Source of the DNA: Nocardioides donggukensis
Lineage (GTDB): Bacteria > Actinomycetota > Actinomycetes > Propionibacteriales > Nocardioidaceae
Direction: 5' to 3'
DNA length: 64,000 nucleotides
NCBI RefSeq assembly: GCF_014842875.1
Contig: NZ_JACYXZ010000001.1
Coordinates: 124,001 to 188,000 of the forward strand
Position numbers and translations under genes: made by a program. Under the pieces are notes generated by a model. The model was not told the origin of the DNA and searched no databases. It saw nothing but the letters and a program-made list of their open reading frames with translations. Shown here piece after piece: positions 16,834 through 30,319 of the stretch (its first letter is position 1; the number at the start of each line of letters is the position of its first letter).

Positions 16834-19800
16834 GTGAGCCTGCACGTCCACACCGCGGACCGCACGGACCGTCTCGCCGACGGTCTCGGCGACCTGCTGG
16901 CGCGTCCGCTGGCGGACCCGTTCGCCCGTGAGGTCGTGGTGGTGCCGGCGCGCGGCATCGAGCGCTGGCTCACCCAGCGGCTGGCGCACCGGCTCGGCGT
17001 CGGCGCGAGCGCGGCCGACGGTGTCTGCGCCGGCGTCGACTTCCTCAGCCCGCGCTCGCTGGTGGCGATGCTCCTGGGCACCGACCGCGACGACCCGTGG
17101 GAGCCGGACTGCCTGGTCTGGCCCCTGCTGGAGGTCATCGACGGGGCGCTCGGGGAGCCCGGCTTCGAGACCCTCTCCGCGCACCTCGGCCACGGCGACC
17201 CGGACGGCGAGCGGTCGGCCCGACGCTACGCGGTCGCCCGCCGGCTGGCCGGTCTCTTCGCCTCGTACGCCGTCCAGCGGCCGACGCTGGTCCGGGACTG
17301 GCGGGCCGGGCGCGACACCGACGGTGCGGGCGGCCGGCTCGACGACGACCTGCGCTGGCAGCCGGAGCTGTGGCGGCGGCTCCTCGCGGCCGTCGGCGCC
17401 CCCGGGCCCGACGAGCGGCACGCGACCACCCTGGCCCGGCTCCGGGATCGGGGGGACGGTGGCGAGGGACTCGACCTGCCACCGCGGCTGAGCCTCTTCG
17501 GCCACACCCGGCTCCCGGCCACCGAGGTCGAGCTGCTGCGGGCGCTGGGCGAGCACCGCGACGTGCACCTCTGGCTGCCCCAGGTGTCGCCGACGCTGTG
17601 GGAGCAGCTCGCGCCGACCGCCGAGGAGGGGCCGGTGCCCCGCGACGCGGATGACTCGGCGACCAGGGCGCTCGCGGCCGGTGGGCACCCGCTGCTGGCC
17701 TCCCTGGGCCGGGACGCCCGGGAGCTGCGCCGTGGGCTGGGTCCGCTGACCGAGGGGCCCGTGCCGGAGCCGACGCCCACCCCGGACAGCATGTTGGGCT
17801 GGCTGCAGGCCGACCTGCGCGGCAACCGGGTCCCGTCCCGGGACACCCGCGCCGGCCGGGTGCTGCGCGAGGACGACCGCTCGGTGCAGGTGCACTCCTG
17901 CCACGGGTCGGCCCGCCAGGTCGACGTGCTCCGTGAGGTCCTGGTCGGGCTGCTGCAGGACGACCCCACCCTCGAGCCGCGGGACATCCTCGTCATGTGC
18001 CCCGACATCGAGAGCTACGCGCCGCTGATCTCCGCCGGCTTCGGCCTCGCCGACGTGGCCGGCGAGGGGCTGGGCCATCCGGCCCACCAGCTGCGGGTGC
18101 GGCTGGCCGACCGAGCTCCGGGCGCCACCAACCCGCTGCTGGCGGTCGCCGCGACGATCGTCGAGCTGGCTGGCGGGCGGCTCACCGCCACCGAGGTGCT
18201 CGACCTGGCCGCCGCCGCCCCGGTCCGCCGCCGCTTCGGCTTCGACGACGACGCCCTCGAACGGATCTCCAGGTGGGTCGCCGAGGCCGGCATCCGGTGG
18301 GGGCTCGACGGCGAGCACCGCGCCGACTACGGGCTGGGGTTCGACGCCAACACCTGGGCCGCCGGGCTGCGCCGGGTGCTCCTCGGAGGCGCCGTCGCCG
18401 GGGCCGGGCACCGGCAGGTGGCCGGCACCCTGCCGCTGGACGACGTCGGCGACGGCGACCTCGACCTGGCCGGTCGGTTCGCCGAGCTCGTCGACCGCCT
18501 GCACGCGTTCCTGCTGGCGGTCGGCTCGGCCCGCACCGCCGCTGACTGGACCACGGCGCTGTCCGAGGGGGTCGCCCGGCTGACCGCGACCGACCCGGAG
18601 GAGGCCTGGCAGGCCGCGCAGTTCGACCGCGAGCTGGCCCGGATGCGCGCAGGGGCCGACTCGGGCGGGGGTGCGGTGCTCCGGCACCCCGACGTCCGGG
18701 CCCTGCTGCGCCAGCGGCTCGGGGGTCGGCCCACCCGCTCGAACTTCCGCACCGGCACCCTGACGGTGTGCACGATGGTGCCGATGCGCTCGGTGCCGCA
18801 CCGGGTGGTGTGCCTGGTCGGCCTCGACGACGGCGTCTTCCCGCGGGTCGGCAGCGTCGACGGCGACGACGTCCTCGCCCGACGGCCGCACACCGGCGAG
18901 CGCGACGTGCGGGCCGAGGACCGCCAGCTGCTGCTCGACGCGATCGGCGCGGCCACCGAGACCCTCGTCGTGACCTACACCGGCCGGGGCGAGCACACCG
19001 GAGCCGAACGACCCCCGTCGGTCCCGCTCGGCGAGCTCCTCGACGCGCTCGACGACACCGCCGCCGAGCCGGTCCGGGACCGGCTCTGCGTGGCGCACCC
19101 GCTGCAGCCCTTCGACGAGGCCGCGCTCGTCCCCGGGCGGCTGGTCGGCGACCGGCCCTTCACCTTCGACCGGGCCGCCCTGGCCGGGGCCGAGTCCGCC
19201 CGTGGCACCCGCACCGAGGTCGGTGCGCTCGTCGGCGACCCCCTCGTCGCGCTGCCGGCCGAGGACGTGTCCCTGGCCGACCTGCACGACTTCTTCGCCC
19301 ACCCCGTGCGCGGCTTCCTGCGCTCCCGGCTCGGCATCGGCACCCCTCGCGAGGTCGACGAGGCCGAGGACGCGATCCCGATCGACCTCGACGCGCTCGA
19401 GCGGTGGGCGGTCGGTGACCGGCTGGTCGGCGACGTTCTCGCGGGGGCCGCACCGCAGGACGGCATGCTCGCCGAGCAGCTGCGCGGGCTGCTGCCGCCG
19501 AGGCAGCTCGGGGTCCGGACGCTCACCGCCATCGCCCGCACCGCGCAGCCGCTCGTCGAGCGTGGTCTCGAGCTGCGCCGCGGCCCGGCCCGGACCCTCG
19601 ACGTCGACATCGACCTGGGCGACGGGCGACGTCTCACCGGCACGGTGGGCCAGGTGTTCGGCAACGACCTGGTCCACGTCGGCTACTCCAACCTCGGCGC
19701 GAAGCACCGGTTCGCGACCTGGCTCGACGCGCTCGCCCTGGCTGCCGGGCACCCCGACGAGAACTGGACCGGGCACACCATCGGCAAGCACCGCTCCGGC

Positions 19801-20213
19801 GGCCAGCGCGCGATCATCCGCCCGCTCCCCGAGGACGCCGCCCGACGCTGGCTGCGCGAGCTCGTCGACGTCCGCGACCGCGGCCTGTGCGACCCGCTGC
19901 CGCTGCCGGTGAAGGCCGCCTGCCGGTGGGCTGAGGAGTACGTCAACACCCGGCTCGGCCGCGACGCCGACCCGGACGCGCGGGCCCGTGCCGCGTGGGA
20001 GACGCCGGCGTTCAGCGACAGCGGCATCCCCACGGAGGACGCCGACGCCTGGCACGTGCGGGCGTTCGGCGAGCGGGCGGCGTACGACTCGGTCCTGGCC
20101 TGCCCTCCGCTGCCCGGGGAGGACTGGAACGACGCCCCGCACCGGCTCGGACGGTACGCCTGGCGCCTGTGGGGTCCGCTGCTGACCGACGGGGTCGAGC
20201 AGGTGAGGTCGCT

Positions 20214-20217
<4 letters not shown>
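16834..20217 (+). CDS. recC: exodeoxyribonuclease V subunit gamma (RecC)
   Basis: A 1,127-residue RecC, the Chi-recognition and scaffold subunit of RecBCD that processes double-strand breaks for homologous recombination. It opens with SLHVHTADRTDRLADGLGDL and has the inactive helicase/nuclease-like body (VVVVPARGIERWLTQRLA, VQVHSCHGSARQVDVLREVL, RVVCLVGLDDGVFPR, LGELLDALDD). The GTG at 16834 is preferred; a TTG four codons earlier is the alternative. Its stop overlaps the recB start by 4 bases (GTGA), so the operon is translationally coupled. Confidence 0.95.
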
Positions 20218-23590
<3,373 letters not shown>

Positions 23591-23594
<4 letters not shown>

Positions 23595-25447
23595 GCGAGC
23601 TGTTCACGGCCCTCGACGAGCAGGACCCGAGGCTCGCGCTGCGGGCCACCGGCCTGCTCGGCCGGTTCAACCGGGCCGGCCTGGTCACCTCGGCCGACTG
23701 CCACCTGGCCCGGACCCTCGGGGCGCTGGTCGGCGAGGCCGACGAGAGCGTGCTGCTGGCGGTGGCGCTGACCTCCCGCGCGGTCCGCGGCGGGTCCGTG
23801 TGCCTCGAGCTGGGGGCGGTCGCCGACCTGACGTCGGAGTCCGGCGACGGTCCCGTGGTCGCGGCACCGGGCGATGCGGACGCATCGGGTGCGATGCCGG
23901 CAGCCCTGACGCTGCCGGAGTTTCCGGAGCTGCCGGCGTGGGCGGACGCCGTGGCCGGCAGCCGGCTCGTGGCCCAGGGGGTGCTGAGGTGGGAGGACGG
24001 TCTGCTCTACCTGGATCGCTACCACGAGCAGGAGACCCAGGTGATCGACGACCTCGCCGCCCGCGCCCGGAGCCGGCCCGATCCCGAGCCGGCCCTGCTG
24101 GAGCGCTCCCTGGCCCGCGTCTTCCCCGGCGACGGCTTCGCCGAGCAGCGCGACGCAGCCCGGACCGCCGCCCACCAGCGCACCACCGTGCTCACGGGCG
24201 GTCCCGGCACCGGCAAGACGACCGCCGTGGCCGGCCTGCTGGTCGCGCTCGTCGAGCAGGCCGAGGCACGGGGGGAGCGGCTGCGGGTGGCGCTGACCGC
24301 CCCCACCGGGAAGGCCGCCGCCCGGCTGCAGGAGGCGGTCACGGAGTCCGCCGGCGGGTTCACCGCCGACGACCGGGAGCGGGTCGCCGGACTGCAGGCC
24401 TCGACGCTGCACCGGCTGCTGCGCCGTCACCCCGGCAACTCCACCCGGTTCCGGCACCACCGCGGCAACCGGCTGCCGCACGACGTGGTCGTCGTCGACG
24501 AGTCCTCGATGGTGTCGCTGACGATGATGGCGCGGCTGCTCGAGGCGGTGCGGCCGGAGGCCCGGCTGGTCCTGGTCGGCGACCCCGACCAGCTGTCCTC
24601 GGTCGAGGCCGGCGCCGTGCTGAGCGACCTGGTGCGCGGCTACCGCGGCCGCCCGGACTCGCCGGTGGTGGCGCTGCGCACCGGCCACCGGTACGGCGCC
24701 CGGATCGGCGCGCTGGCCGACGCGCTGAGGCGCGGGGACGCCGACGCGGCGGTCGAGGTCCTCGCCGCCGGCCACGACGAGGTCGAGTGGGTCACCGACG
24801 ACGACCCGTCGAGCGCGCTCCGCCGGGCCGCCCTGCCGGCTGCGCTGGCCGTCCGCGACGCCGCCCTCGCCGGGGACGCCGACCGGGCCCTGGCCGCCCT
24901 CGACCGGCACCGGCTGCTCTGCGCGCACCGTGAGGGACCGGCCGGCGTACGCCACTGGAACCGCAGGATCGAGCAGTGGCTGACCGCCGAGACCGGCGAC
25001 CCGCTCTTCGAGTCGGCCTACCTGGGGCGTCCGCTGCTGGTCACCGCCAACGACTACCGGCTCGGGGTCTACAACGGCGACAGCGGTGTCGTCGTGAGCC
25101 GGCCCGAGGGTCGGCGGGTGGTGCTGCGCACCGGCACCGAGGTGCTCGACCTGGCGCCGTCCCGGCTCGGGGACGTCGAGACCATGCACGCGCTGACCAT
25201 CCACAAGAGCCAGGGCAGCCAGGCCGACGAGGTGACCGTCCTGCTGCCCGACGAGGAGTCGCGCCTGCTGACCCGCGAGCTGTTCTACACCGCGGTGACC
25301 CGGGCCCGGCAGCGGGTGCGCGTCGTCGGCGACGAGCAGGCGGTCCGGGCCGCGATCGCGCGGCGCGCCCAGCGGGCGAGCGGGTTGGGCTCGCGCCTGG
25401 GCGCGAGTCCGGACGCGCGCCTGGGCAGGGCCGATCCCATGACCTGA
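23591..25447 (+). CDS. recD: exodeoxyribonuclease V subunit alpha (RecD helicase)
   Basis: A 618-residue SF1B 5'-3' helicase. The N-terminal 190 residues are the RecD-specific interaction region; the motor has Walker A TGGPGTGKTTAVAGLL, APTGKAAARLQEAV, motif II VVVDESSMVSLTMM, VLVGDPDQLSSVEAGAVLSD, ALRTGHRYG, and the UvrD-C2-like end with HALTIHKSQGSQADEV and FYTAVTRARQRVRVVG. Start codon ATG overlaps the recB stop by 4 bases. The last 20 residues beyond the motor are a low-complexity tail. Confidence 0.96.
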
Positions 25448-25474
25448 GCGCCCCGGGTCGCCTACCGTGGAGGC

Positions 25475-26515
25475 ATGGGGTCTCGGAGGAGAGGACGGAT
25501 CGCGCTGCTGGCCGGGCTGGCCGCGCTGGTCGCGGTGCTGGTCGGTGGTGGGCTGGTGTGGGCGCTCGGCGTCGACGACGAGCCCTTCACGCTGCCGGTC
25601 GGTGACCCGGCGTACGACGCGGCCGCCCCGGCGTGGGCGGTGGGCGGCGAGATCCACGTCGGCGAGGACGTGATCGCGGTCGACCCGGCTCCCGAGGCGT
25701 TCGTGGTCACCGACGCCGGCATCCACTACCTCGCGGACGGGGTGCTGTGGTTCACCGACGGCGGGCCCGCGGAGGAGGTGGCCACGGTGCGTGCCTCGCA
25801 CCTGTCGCTCTCGCCGGACGGCCGGCTCCTCGGCCTCCTCGACCGGGGGCACGGACCCCGGCTCGCCTTCGGGGACGTCCCGGCGGTCCCGGTGGTGCTC
25901 GACGTCGGCACCGGTGAGCAGGTGCTGCGGATCGCAGCCCCCGACGACGCCGCGGACGAGGACCTGGGCGACCTCTACGGAGAGCTCCCGCCGTACTTCC
26001 TCGGCTTCGACGACGAGGCGGCGTACGTCGCCGACCCGCTGCGCGAGGGGACAACCCGGATCGCCCTCGACGACGGCTCCCTCTCCTCGCTGCCCGACCA
26101 CCCCCGGCCGCGGGTAGCCGGGCCGTCGGGCACCCCGGTGACGGCGGCGCCGGCACCCGGCGACCGGATCGGGTACCCGGAGGACCCCGATGCCGGGGTG
26201 CTGATCGCCTACCGCTCCCCGGCGGGCGACGTGGTGTACAGCCGGAGCGCGCCGCGCGTGGGGCTCTTCGACGCCGACTCGGGGGAGCGGGTCCGGTTCG
26301 ACCCGGGGGCGGAGTTCTTCGAGCTCGGTGGCTGGCTCGACGACGACACCTTCTTCGGGGCGGCCAGCAGCTCGTCGGCGGACGGCGCCGCCGGCCGGAC
26401 CCGGATCGTCACCTGCGAGGTGTCGGGCGGGGCCTGCGCACCGGTCAGCGACACGTTCCAGCTGCCCGAGGAGCCGACCCTGCTCTTCGAGACCGGCGAG
26501 GGCGCCTGGTTCTGA
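25475..26515 (+). CDS. membrane-anchored beta-propeller-like protein
   Basis: A 346-residue protein. A short basic N-terminus (MGSRRRGRIALLAG) and one transmembrane helix (about 8-30) are followed by an extracytoplasmic domain with repeated beta-propeller-like blades such as HLSLSPDGRLLGLLDRG, ADPLREGTTRIALDDGSLSS and VVYSRSAPRVGLFDADSG. The blade pattern resembles WD40-like/TolB-like repeats but is weak. Function unknown. It follows recD by 27 bases and may share its transcript. Confidence 0.72.
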   Translation: MGSRRRGRIALLAGLAALVAVLVGGGLVWALGVDDEPFTLPVGDPAYDAAAPAWAVGGEIHVGEDVIAVDPAPEAFVVTDAGIHYLADGVLWFTDGGPAEEVATVRASHLSLSPDGRLLGLLDRGHGPRLAFGDVPAVPVVLDVGTGEQVLRIAAPDDAADEDLGDLYGELPPYFLGFDDEAAYVADPLREGTTRIALDDGSLSSLPDHPRPRVAGPSGTPVTAAPAPGDRIGYPEDPDAGVLIAYRSPAGDVVYSRSAPRVGLFDADSGERVRFDPGAEFFELGGWLDDDTFFGAASSSSADGAAGRTRIVTCEVSGGACAPVSDTFQLPEEPTLLFETGEGAWF

Positions 26516-26558
26516 GCGCGCCGACCGCCCCGCGCCGGCGCCGGTTACCCTCGAGTAC

Positions 26559-27704
26559 ATGAAGCGGACCATCTACGACGACGACCACGAGGCCTTCCGC
26601 AGCTCGGTGAAGGAGTTCCTGGACCGCCAGGTGACCCCGCACCTCGAGCAGCACATCGCGGACAAGGCGATCCCGCGCGAGTTCTGGATCGAGGCCGGCA
26701 AGCAGGGCTTCCTCGGCCTGGAGATCCCCGAGGAGTACGGCGGCTCCGAGGCGGGCGACTACCGCTTCAACGCGGTGCTCACCGAGGAGTTGGCCAAGGT
26801 GAACATGGCGCTGCCCTCGTGCGTCGGCATCCACGCCGACATCGTGGCGCCGTATCTCGTGCACCTGACCGACGAGGAGCAGAAGAAGCGGTGGCTGCCC
26901 GGCTTCTGCTCCGGAGAGATGCTCACCGCGATCGGCATGACCGAGCCCTCCGGCGGGTCGGACCTGGCGGCGCTGAAGACCACCGCCGTCAAGGACGGCG
27001 AGGACTGGGTCCTCAACGGGTCGAAGACCTTCATCACCAACGGCTACTCCGGCGACCTGATCGTGGTCGCGGCCCGGACCAGCCCGGAGAAGAAGGCCCG
27101 CGGCATCACGCTGTTCGGCGTCGAGGCCGACCGGGACGGGTTCTCGCGCGGGCGCAAGCTGGACAAGGTCGGCCAGGACGAGTCCGACACCGCCGAGCTG
27201 TTCTTCGAGGACGTCCGGGTCCCCGACGCGAACATCATCGGCGAGCTCGACAGCGGCTTCATCCACATGATGACGTTCCTGCCGCAGGAGCGGCTCGGGT
27301 CGGCGATCACGAACCTCGCCCACGCCGCGCAGATCCTCGACGAGACCCTGCAGTACACCAAGGACCGCAAGGCGTTCGGCCAGTCCATCGGCCAGTTCCA
27401 GCACAACAAGTTCCTGCTGGCCGAGCTCTACACGCAGGTCGAGGTCACCCAGCACTACGTCGACCAGTGCGTGATGGCGCACACCCGCGGCGAGCTCACC
27501 CCCATCGATGCGGCGAAGGCGAAGTGGTGGACCGCGCAGGTGCAGAGCGACGTGCTGGACCACTGCGTCCAGCTGCACGGCGGCTACGGCTTCATGAACG
27601 AGTACCGGGTCGCGCGGGCCTGGCGGGACGCCCGGGTCACGAAGATCTGGGCCGGCTCCAACGAGATCATGAAGGAGCTCATCGGGCGCGACCTCGGGCT
27701 CTGA
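26559..27704 (+). CDS. acyl-CoA dehydrogenase
   Basis: A 381-residue flavoprotein of beta-oxidation or related pathways; it oxidises acyl-CoA to enoyl-CoA with FAD. N-terminal helical domain, then the FAD/substrate motifs IGMTEPSGGSDLAAL and WVLNGSKTFITNGYSGDL, and the C-terminal domain with YTKDRKAFGQSIGQFQ and CVQLHGGYGFMNEYRVAR. The catalytic Glu is probably in YRVARAWRDARV or the nearby helix typical of long-chain or isovaleryl-type members; chain-length preference cannot be read. ATG at 26559 gives the usual family length. It ends 5 bases before the next gene. Confidence 0.95.
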   Translation: MKRTIYDDDHEAFRSSVKEFLDRQVTPHLEQHIADKAIPREFWIEAGKQGFLGLEIPEEYGGSEAGDYRFNAVLTEELAKVNMALPSCVGIHADIVAPYLVHLTDEEQKKRWLPGFCSGEMLTAIGMTEPSGGSDLAALKTTAVKDGEDWVLNGSKTFITNGYSGDLIVVAARTSPEKKARGITLFGVEADRDGFSRGRKLDKVGQDESDTAELFFEDVRVPDANIIGELDSGFIHMMTFLPQERLGSAITNLAHAAQILDETLQYTKDRKAFGQSIGQFQHNKFLLAELYTQVEVTQHYVDQCVMAHTRGELTPIDAAKAKWWTAQVQSDVLDHCVQLHGGYGFMNEYRVARAWRDARVTKIWAGSNEIMKELIGRDLGL

Positions 27705-27709
27705 TCCGG

Positions 27710-28276
27710 GTGCGGCTGTTCGTGGCGGTGACCCCGTCGGAGGAGGCCGTCGAGGACCTCGACGGCCTCCTCGCTCCGCGGCGCGAGGCCGGGGCCTTCC
27801 GCTGGTCCGACCCCGGGCAGTGGCACCTGACGCTCGCCTTCCTGCCCGACGTCGCCGACCGCCGGCTCGACGACCTCGGCGACCGGCTGGCGCGGGCGGC
27901 CGGTCGACGTACGTCCTTCGAGCTCGCCCTGGCCGGCGGGGGCGCCTTCCCGAACCCGGCGCGGGCGCGGGTGCTGTGGGCGGGCCTGCGCGCCGAGGAG
28001 TCGGCCCGCACCGAGCTCGACCGGCTCGCGACCGGCGCCCGGGCGGCCGCGAACCGGGCCGGCGCCGCACCCGAGGGCGCCCGGTTCCGGGCCCACCTGA
28101 CCCTGGCCCGGCTGGGCCGGCCCGCCGAGGTCGGCCGGTGGGTGCGGCTGCTGGACGGGTACGCCGGCCCGGCGTGGGCCGTCGACGAGATCGCGCTGAT
28201 CGCCTCGCACCTCGGCGAGGGGCCACGGAACCGCCCGCGGCACGAGGTGCTGGACCGCTTCCCCCTCGCTCCCTGA
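27710..28276 (+). CDS. thpR: RNA 2',3'-cyclic phosphodiesterase
   Basis: A 188-residue 2H-family protein with both signature tetrapeptides, WHLTLAFL near residue 44 and AHLTLARLG near 133, whose histidines and threonines form the active site. Known members hydrolyse 2',3'-cyclic phosphates of RNA or tRNA ends. It begins MRLFVAVTPSEE (GTG start), which matches the family opening. It follows the acyl-CoA dehydrogenase closely but is functionally unrelated. Confidence 0.9.
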   Translation: MRLFVAVTPSEEAVEDLDGLLAPRREAGAFRWSDPGQWHLTLAFLPDVADRRLDDLGDRLARAAGRRTSFELALAGGGAFPNPARARVLWAGLRAEESARTELDRLATGARAAANRAGAAPEGARFRAHLTLARLGRPAEVGRWVRLLDGYAGPAWAVDEIALIASHLGEGPRNRPRHEVLDRFPLAP

Positions 28277-28335
28277 GCTCCCGGCTCGACGACGGGGGCG
28301 CGGGTCTTGCTCCTCACCCGACGGGAGGTCCTAGC

Positions 28336-29109
28336 GTGACCGCCATGGACGACCTGAGCATCGGTGACGTGGCCCACCGGACCGGCCTCACCCAGCGGAC
28401 GCTGCGCTACTACGAGGAGCTCGGGCTCCTCTCGCCCGAGCGGGACGGGGGCGGTCGGCGCCGGTACCGCTCCGAGGACCTCGACCGGTTGTACCGGGTC
28501 CGGCTGCTCCGGGAGCTGGGCACGCCGCTTGCCGAGGTGGATCCCGACGCCGACCAGCTCCTTCCGCTCACCCGGCGGCGCCTGGTCGACCTCGACGCCC
28601 GGCTGGCCGAGCTGGCCCGCACGCGCGAGGCGGTGCGGTCGGCGGAGGAGCGGCTCCTGCGCGGCGCGCCCTCCACCGACGAGGAGATCCTGGACCTGCT
28701 GGCCGGCCTGCCGGCCGACGAGCCGGCCGTGACCCGGCGGCTGACGCTGCTGGTCTACCGCGACATCGCCGCCGCCCAGCAGTGCCTGGTCGACCAGTTC
28801 GGGCTGGTCGCCGGCGAGCTCTCCCGGGACGGTGCCGGTGAGGTGGTGCACGGCGAGGTGTTCGCCGGGGACGGGGTGATCTGGATGCACCGGGAGTCGG
28901 CCGACTTCCGCCTCGCCTCGCCGGCGACGCTCGGGGGCTCCGCGCACTGCATGGCGATCGACGTCGACGACGTGGACGCCCACCACCGGCGGGCCGAGGC
29001 CGCCGGGGCGGAGATCGTCTACCCGCCGACCGACATGCCATACGGGGTCCGGGAGTACGGCGCCCGCGACAGCGAGGGCGGCCTGTGGTCGTTCATGCGC
29101 ACCCTGTGA
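28336..29109 (+). CDS. MerR-family regulator fused to VOC (glyoxalase-like) domain
   Basis: A 257-residue two-domain protein. Residues about 5-75 are a MerR helix-turn-helix (SIGDVAHRTGLTQRTLRYYE, GLLSPERDGGGRRRYRSEDL), followed by the usual dimer coiled coil (LVDLDARLAELARTREAV). Instead of a metal or drug sensor, the C-terminal 110 residues are a VOC-fold domain (HCMAIDVDDVDAHHRRAEAA, YGVREYGARDSEGGLWSFM) like antibiotic-binding or glyoxalase proteins. The domain likely binds the inducer. GTG at 28336 has GGGAGGT six bases upstream; an ATG at 28345 is the alternative. Confidence 0.85.
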   Translation: MTAMDDLSIGDVAHRTGLTQRTLRYYEELGLLSPERDGGGRRRYRSEDLDRLYRVRLLRELGTPLAEVDPDADQLLPLTRRRLVDLDARLAELARTREAVRSAEERLLRGAPSTDEEILDLLAGLPADEPAVTRRLTLLVYRDIAAAQQCLVDQFGLVAGELSRDGAGEVVHGEVFAGDGVIWMHRESADFRLASPATLGGSAHCMAIDVDDVDAHHRRAEAAGAEIVYPPTDMPYGVREYGARDSEGGLWSFMRTL

Positions 29110-29162
29110 CCGGCGGCACCCGGGGACACACGCGCGAAACACCGAAGAACTAGGCTCGGGGC

Positions 29163-29777
29163 ATGCCGTTCCTGCTGCGCGTCGAGCTGCCCGACATCCC
29201 GGGGTCCCTGGGTCGGGTGGCGAGCGCCATCGGCGAGGCCGGCGGGGACATCGAGGCGATCGAGATCGTCGAGCACCGTCAGGACGGCACGGCCGTCGAC
29301 GACGTGCTGCTGGAGACCACCCCGGGCACGATGCCGGACTCGATCGTCTCGGCCTGCAGCGCCCTGGACGGGGTGCGGGTGCTCTTCATCTCCCGCTACG
29401 CCGCGGGCGGCAACCTGTTCCTGGACCTCGAGGCGGTCGAGGACCTCACCGCCCACCCCGAGACCGCGCTGGACCGGCTCGTCGACCTGCTGCCGGCCAC
29501 CTTCCGCGCCGACTGGGGCGCCCGGGTGCGGCACAACGGGGACGGGGCCGAGCGCCTGCACGCGACCAGCGCGGCGCCGGACACGTTGGCCTGGCACGAG
29601 CTGGACAAGGCGGCCCGGGTGCCGTCGGCGGACGAGAACAACGTGCTCGCTGCCGCACCGCTGCCGGGCGACGAGCTGGTGCTCATCGGCCGCCGTGGCG
29701 GCCCGGACATCCTCGACTCCGAGCTGGCCCGGCTGGGGCACCTGGTCGCGCTCGCGGTCTCGATCTCCACGACCTGA
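29163..29777 (+). CDS. ACT-domain protein
   Basis: A 204-residue cytosolic protein. Residues about 3-75 form an ACT domain (LRVELPDIPGSLGRVASAIG, GGDIEAIEIVEHRQDG), the small-molecule, usually amino-acid, binding module. The rest (LVDLLPATFRADWGARVRHN, VLIGRRGGPDILDSELARLG) is an unassigned domain that may resemble a GAF-like fold. It probably senses an amino acid. It is convergent with the Ddn-like gene, with 44 bases between the stops. Confidence 0.82.
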   Translation: MPFLLRVELPDIPGSLGRVASAIGEAGGDIEAIEIVEHRQDGTAVDDVLLETTPGTMPDSIVSACSALDGVRVLFISRYAAGGNLFLDLEAVEDLTAHPETALDRLVDLLPATFRADWGARVRHNGDGAERLHATSAAPDTLAWHELDKAARVPSADENNVLAAAPLPGDELVLIGRRGGPDILDSELARLGHLVALAVSISTT

Positions 29778-29821
29778 GCCGCGCCGATCCGCGCCGATGA
29801 GCGCTTGGCCCCGGCGGCGGG

Positions 29822-30256
29822 TCAGGCGCGCTCGAGCACGAAGAGCGGGACCTCGCGGTCGGTCTTCTGCTGGTACTCGTCGTAGTCGGGCCAGACCGCC
29901 ACGGCCCGCTCCCACCAGGTGGCCCGCTCCTCGCCCTCGACCCGGCGCGCGACGTACTCGTGCGGCTCGGGGCCGTCCTGGAGCTGGACCTTCGGGTGGG
30001 CCACGAAGTTGTGGTACCACTCCGGGTGCTCGGGGGCGCCGCCCTTCGACGCCACCGCGAGGTAGGCGCCGTCGTGCTCGACTCGCATCACCGGGTTCTT
30101 GCGCAGCTTGCCGGACTTGGCGCCGACCGAGGTGATCACCACGATCGGGACGCCGCGCATCGTGTTGCCCTCGGCCCCGCCGGTGCGCTCGTAGGTCTCG
30201 ACCTGCTCGCGGACCCACTCGCTCGGGCTCGGCTCGTACGTTCCCTGAAGTGCCAT
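29822..30256 (-). CDS. deazaflavin (F420)-dependent nitroreductase/quinone reductase, Ddn family
   Basis: A 144-residue split-barrel protein typical of actinobacteria: [19 protein letters not shown] and [20 protein letters not shown] are the conserved F420-binding blocks. Members reduce quinones with F420H2. The N-terminus [20 protein letters not shown] matches the family opening. It is divergent from menB across 63 bases; menB makes menaquinone, so both genes concern quinones. Confidence 0.92.
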   Translation of the reverse strand: MALQGTYEPSPSEWVREQVETYERTGGAEGNTMRGVPIVVITSVGAKSGKLRKNPVMRVEHDGAYLAVASKGGAPEHPEWYHNFVAHPKVQLQDGPEPHEYVARRVEGEERATWWERAVAVWPDYDEYQQKTDREVPLFVLERA

Positions 30257-30319
30257 AGGTCACTCAACCACGGGCCCGGCCCGGATGTTCCTCCGAACCG
30301 GCACCGATAGCCTGCGCGC

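Noticed and set aside
16459..20142. A 1,227-codon open frame on the minus strand opposite recC
   Set aside because: It is antisense to a gene with clear RecC motifs and shows only low-complexity composition.
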